Origin: Bacteroidota bacterium | GTDB taxonomy: Bacteria > Bacteroidota > Bacteroidia > Chitinophagales > Chitinophagaceae | DNA: 7,040 nt | Reading direction: 5' to 3' | Assembly (NCBI GenBank): GCA_023436425.1 | Contig: JAEZJD010000029.1 | Location: 1 to 7,040 of the forward strand | Shown: positions 6,298 through 7,040 of the stretch, one piece after another | Layout of the letters: each line of letters begins with the position of its first letter | Position numbering within the stretch: the first letter of the stretch is position 1 | The notes under the pieces: model-generated | The model's database searches: none | What the model was told of the DNA's origin: nothing | Seen by the model: only the letters and a program-made list of their open reading frames with translations | Program-made: the position numbers and the translations under genes

Positions 6298-7040
6298 TAC
6301 TTCAGCCAAATTCCTTCCAAAAATCTTTCAACTGCTCTTCTCACCTGTGTAGATGATGGCGCCTGATGGTTATTCACCTGCACGGAAAAAATGAGCAGCT
6401 TATTTTTTCTTGTATACATAAATCCACTCAGTGCCACCACTCCCGAGAGTGTTCCTGTTTTGCCAAAGATTTTTCCGGTTTCCTGCTTGTAAAAGTTATT
6501 CAGTGTTCCTTCATTTCCAGTGGCAAGAATATTCTTTATCCGTTCCATGCCAAATTCGTTTTTCATTTTATTCAGAATGCTAATGAAATCTTGCGGGGTA
6601 AATAAATTGTAGCGGCTCAAACCGGAACCGTCCACCCAGCGAGGTTTTTGTGGTAGGTCCGCAAAAACTGTTTTCAACAAGGTGTCAATCACCTTTGCAT
6701 CGCTCAATTCTCCAAGCAGCTGATTGCTGACCATCAGCAACGTTTGCTCGGCAAAAAAGTTATCGCTGCGATGCATCATAGGCTTCAGAAGCGAGTCTGT
6801 TGGTTGGGAGTAAAGCTTTTTGTTCAGCACCCGTCGGAAGCCATCCTGAGCAGATATTTGAATGTTGTTGTGCAGGGTGTCTTGTAAAAGCTGCACAGAT
6901 ATTTTTGTTCTTGGCTGATTGGAAAGCACAAGGATGCTATCGTATTTGAATAGATATTTTCCTGCGTTGCCGTAGATCGGAAGCTCACTTCTTTCAGCTG
7001 CATAATCACTTCTGAGATCATCCCACGTCCACCCTCTGCC
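6294..7040 (-). CDS. dacB: D-alanyl-D-alanine carboxypeptidase/endopeptidase, PBP4-type (peptidase S13), C-terminal part
   Basis: The minus-strand frame is open from the right edge to the TAA at 6294-6296, giving 248 residues; the 5' end lies outside. From the edge it reads GRGWTWDDLRSDYAAE, the tryptophan-rich segment of S13 enzymes. SDNFFAEQ follows at visible residues 92-99 (the SxN catalytic motif), DGSGLSRYN at 137-145, and GKTGTLSGV at 193-201 (the KTG motif). The SxxK nucleophile motif should be further upstream, beyond the window. The family's full length is about 430-490 residues. These periplasmic penicillin-binding proteins trim the terminal D-Ala of peptidoglycan stem peptides and cut cross-links. 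A GTG at 6929 could be mistaken for the start, but the family homology continues upstream of it without a stop. It converges on the S41 gene with a 4-base overlap. The family is certain; the symbol follows the usual name for the S13 family. Confidence 0.93.
   Translation of the reverse strand, partial: GRGWTWDDLRSDYAAERSELPIYGNAGKYLFKYDSILVLSNQPRTKISVQLLQDTLHNNIQISAQDGFRRVLNKKLYSQPTDSLLKPMMHRSDNFFAEQTLLMVSNQLLGELSDAKVIDTLLKTVFADLPQKPRWVDGSGLSRYNLFTPQDFISILNKMKNEFGMERIKNILATGNEGTLNNFYKQETGKIFGKTGTLSGVVALSGFMYTRKNKLLIFSVQVNNHQAPSSTQVRRAVERFLEGIWLKY

Noticed and set aside
6824..6929. GTG at 6929 as start of a short 211-residue protein
   Set aside because: The same frame stays open to the right edge and encodes further S13 family sequence (GWTWDDLRSDYAAE), so the gene is longer and truncated by the window.
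1..7040. Search by eye for mobile elements, CRISPR arrays, tRNA/rRNA genes, toxin-antitoxin or defence modules
   Set aside because: Every substantial stretch is explained by the seven annotated genes; no repeats in array form, no transposase or integrase, and no RNA gene was recognisable.

Overview
The window looks like a chromosomal stretch of a Bacteroidota bacterium, probably from the Chitinophagaceae or a related family. The grounds are the protein types (a bacterial GH3 enzyme, a very long family 2 glycosyltransferase, an S41 lipoprotein peptidase), A/T-rich gene starts without clear Shine-Dalgarno sequences, and two matches to the Bacteroidota -7 promoter element TAnnTTTG. The family-level placement comes from memory of protein style, not from a search.

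Layout: (1) 1-917, minus strand: the first 305 codons of a GH3-family acyl-adenylating enzyme that runs off the left edge. (2) 948-2879, minus strand: a 643-residue membrane glycosyltransferase, just upstream of GH3 and probably in one transcription unit with it. (3) 2880-3002: a 123-base divergent intergenic region with candidate promoters on both strands. (4) 3003-6297, plus strand: a tight three-gene run with gaps of 3 and 1 bases, encoding an inositol-monophosphatase-family phosphatase, thiamine-monophosphate kinase (thiL) and an S41 lipoprotein peptidase. (5) 6294-7040, minus strand: the C-terminal part of a PBP4/DacB-type (S13) D-Ala-D-Ala carboxypeptidase. It converges on the S41 gene, and the two stop codons overlap. 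Coding density is very high, and no stretch over 300 bases lacks a gene.

How the genes may work together: thiL makes thiamine diphosphate, and the phosphatase removes phosphate from a sugar- or polyol-phosphate. The glycosyltransferase, S41 lipoprotein and PBP4 all point to the cell envelope. The GH3 protein should adenylate a carboxylic acid and pass it to an amine, but its substrate cannot be read from sequence. I see no mobile element, CRISPR array, RNA gene or defence system.

The most unusual object is the C-terminal half of the glycosyltransferase. It has the plan of a polyprenyl-phosphate hexose-1-phosphate transferase (membrane helices, Rossmann-like domain, last membrane helix, C-terminal tail), but the stretch that should carry the catalytic residues is missing. 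The result is a GT2 enzyme fused to what looks like a catalytically empty phosphoglycosyl-transferase scaffold.
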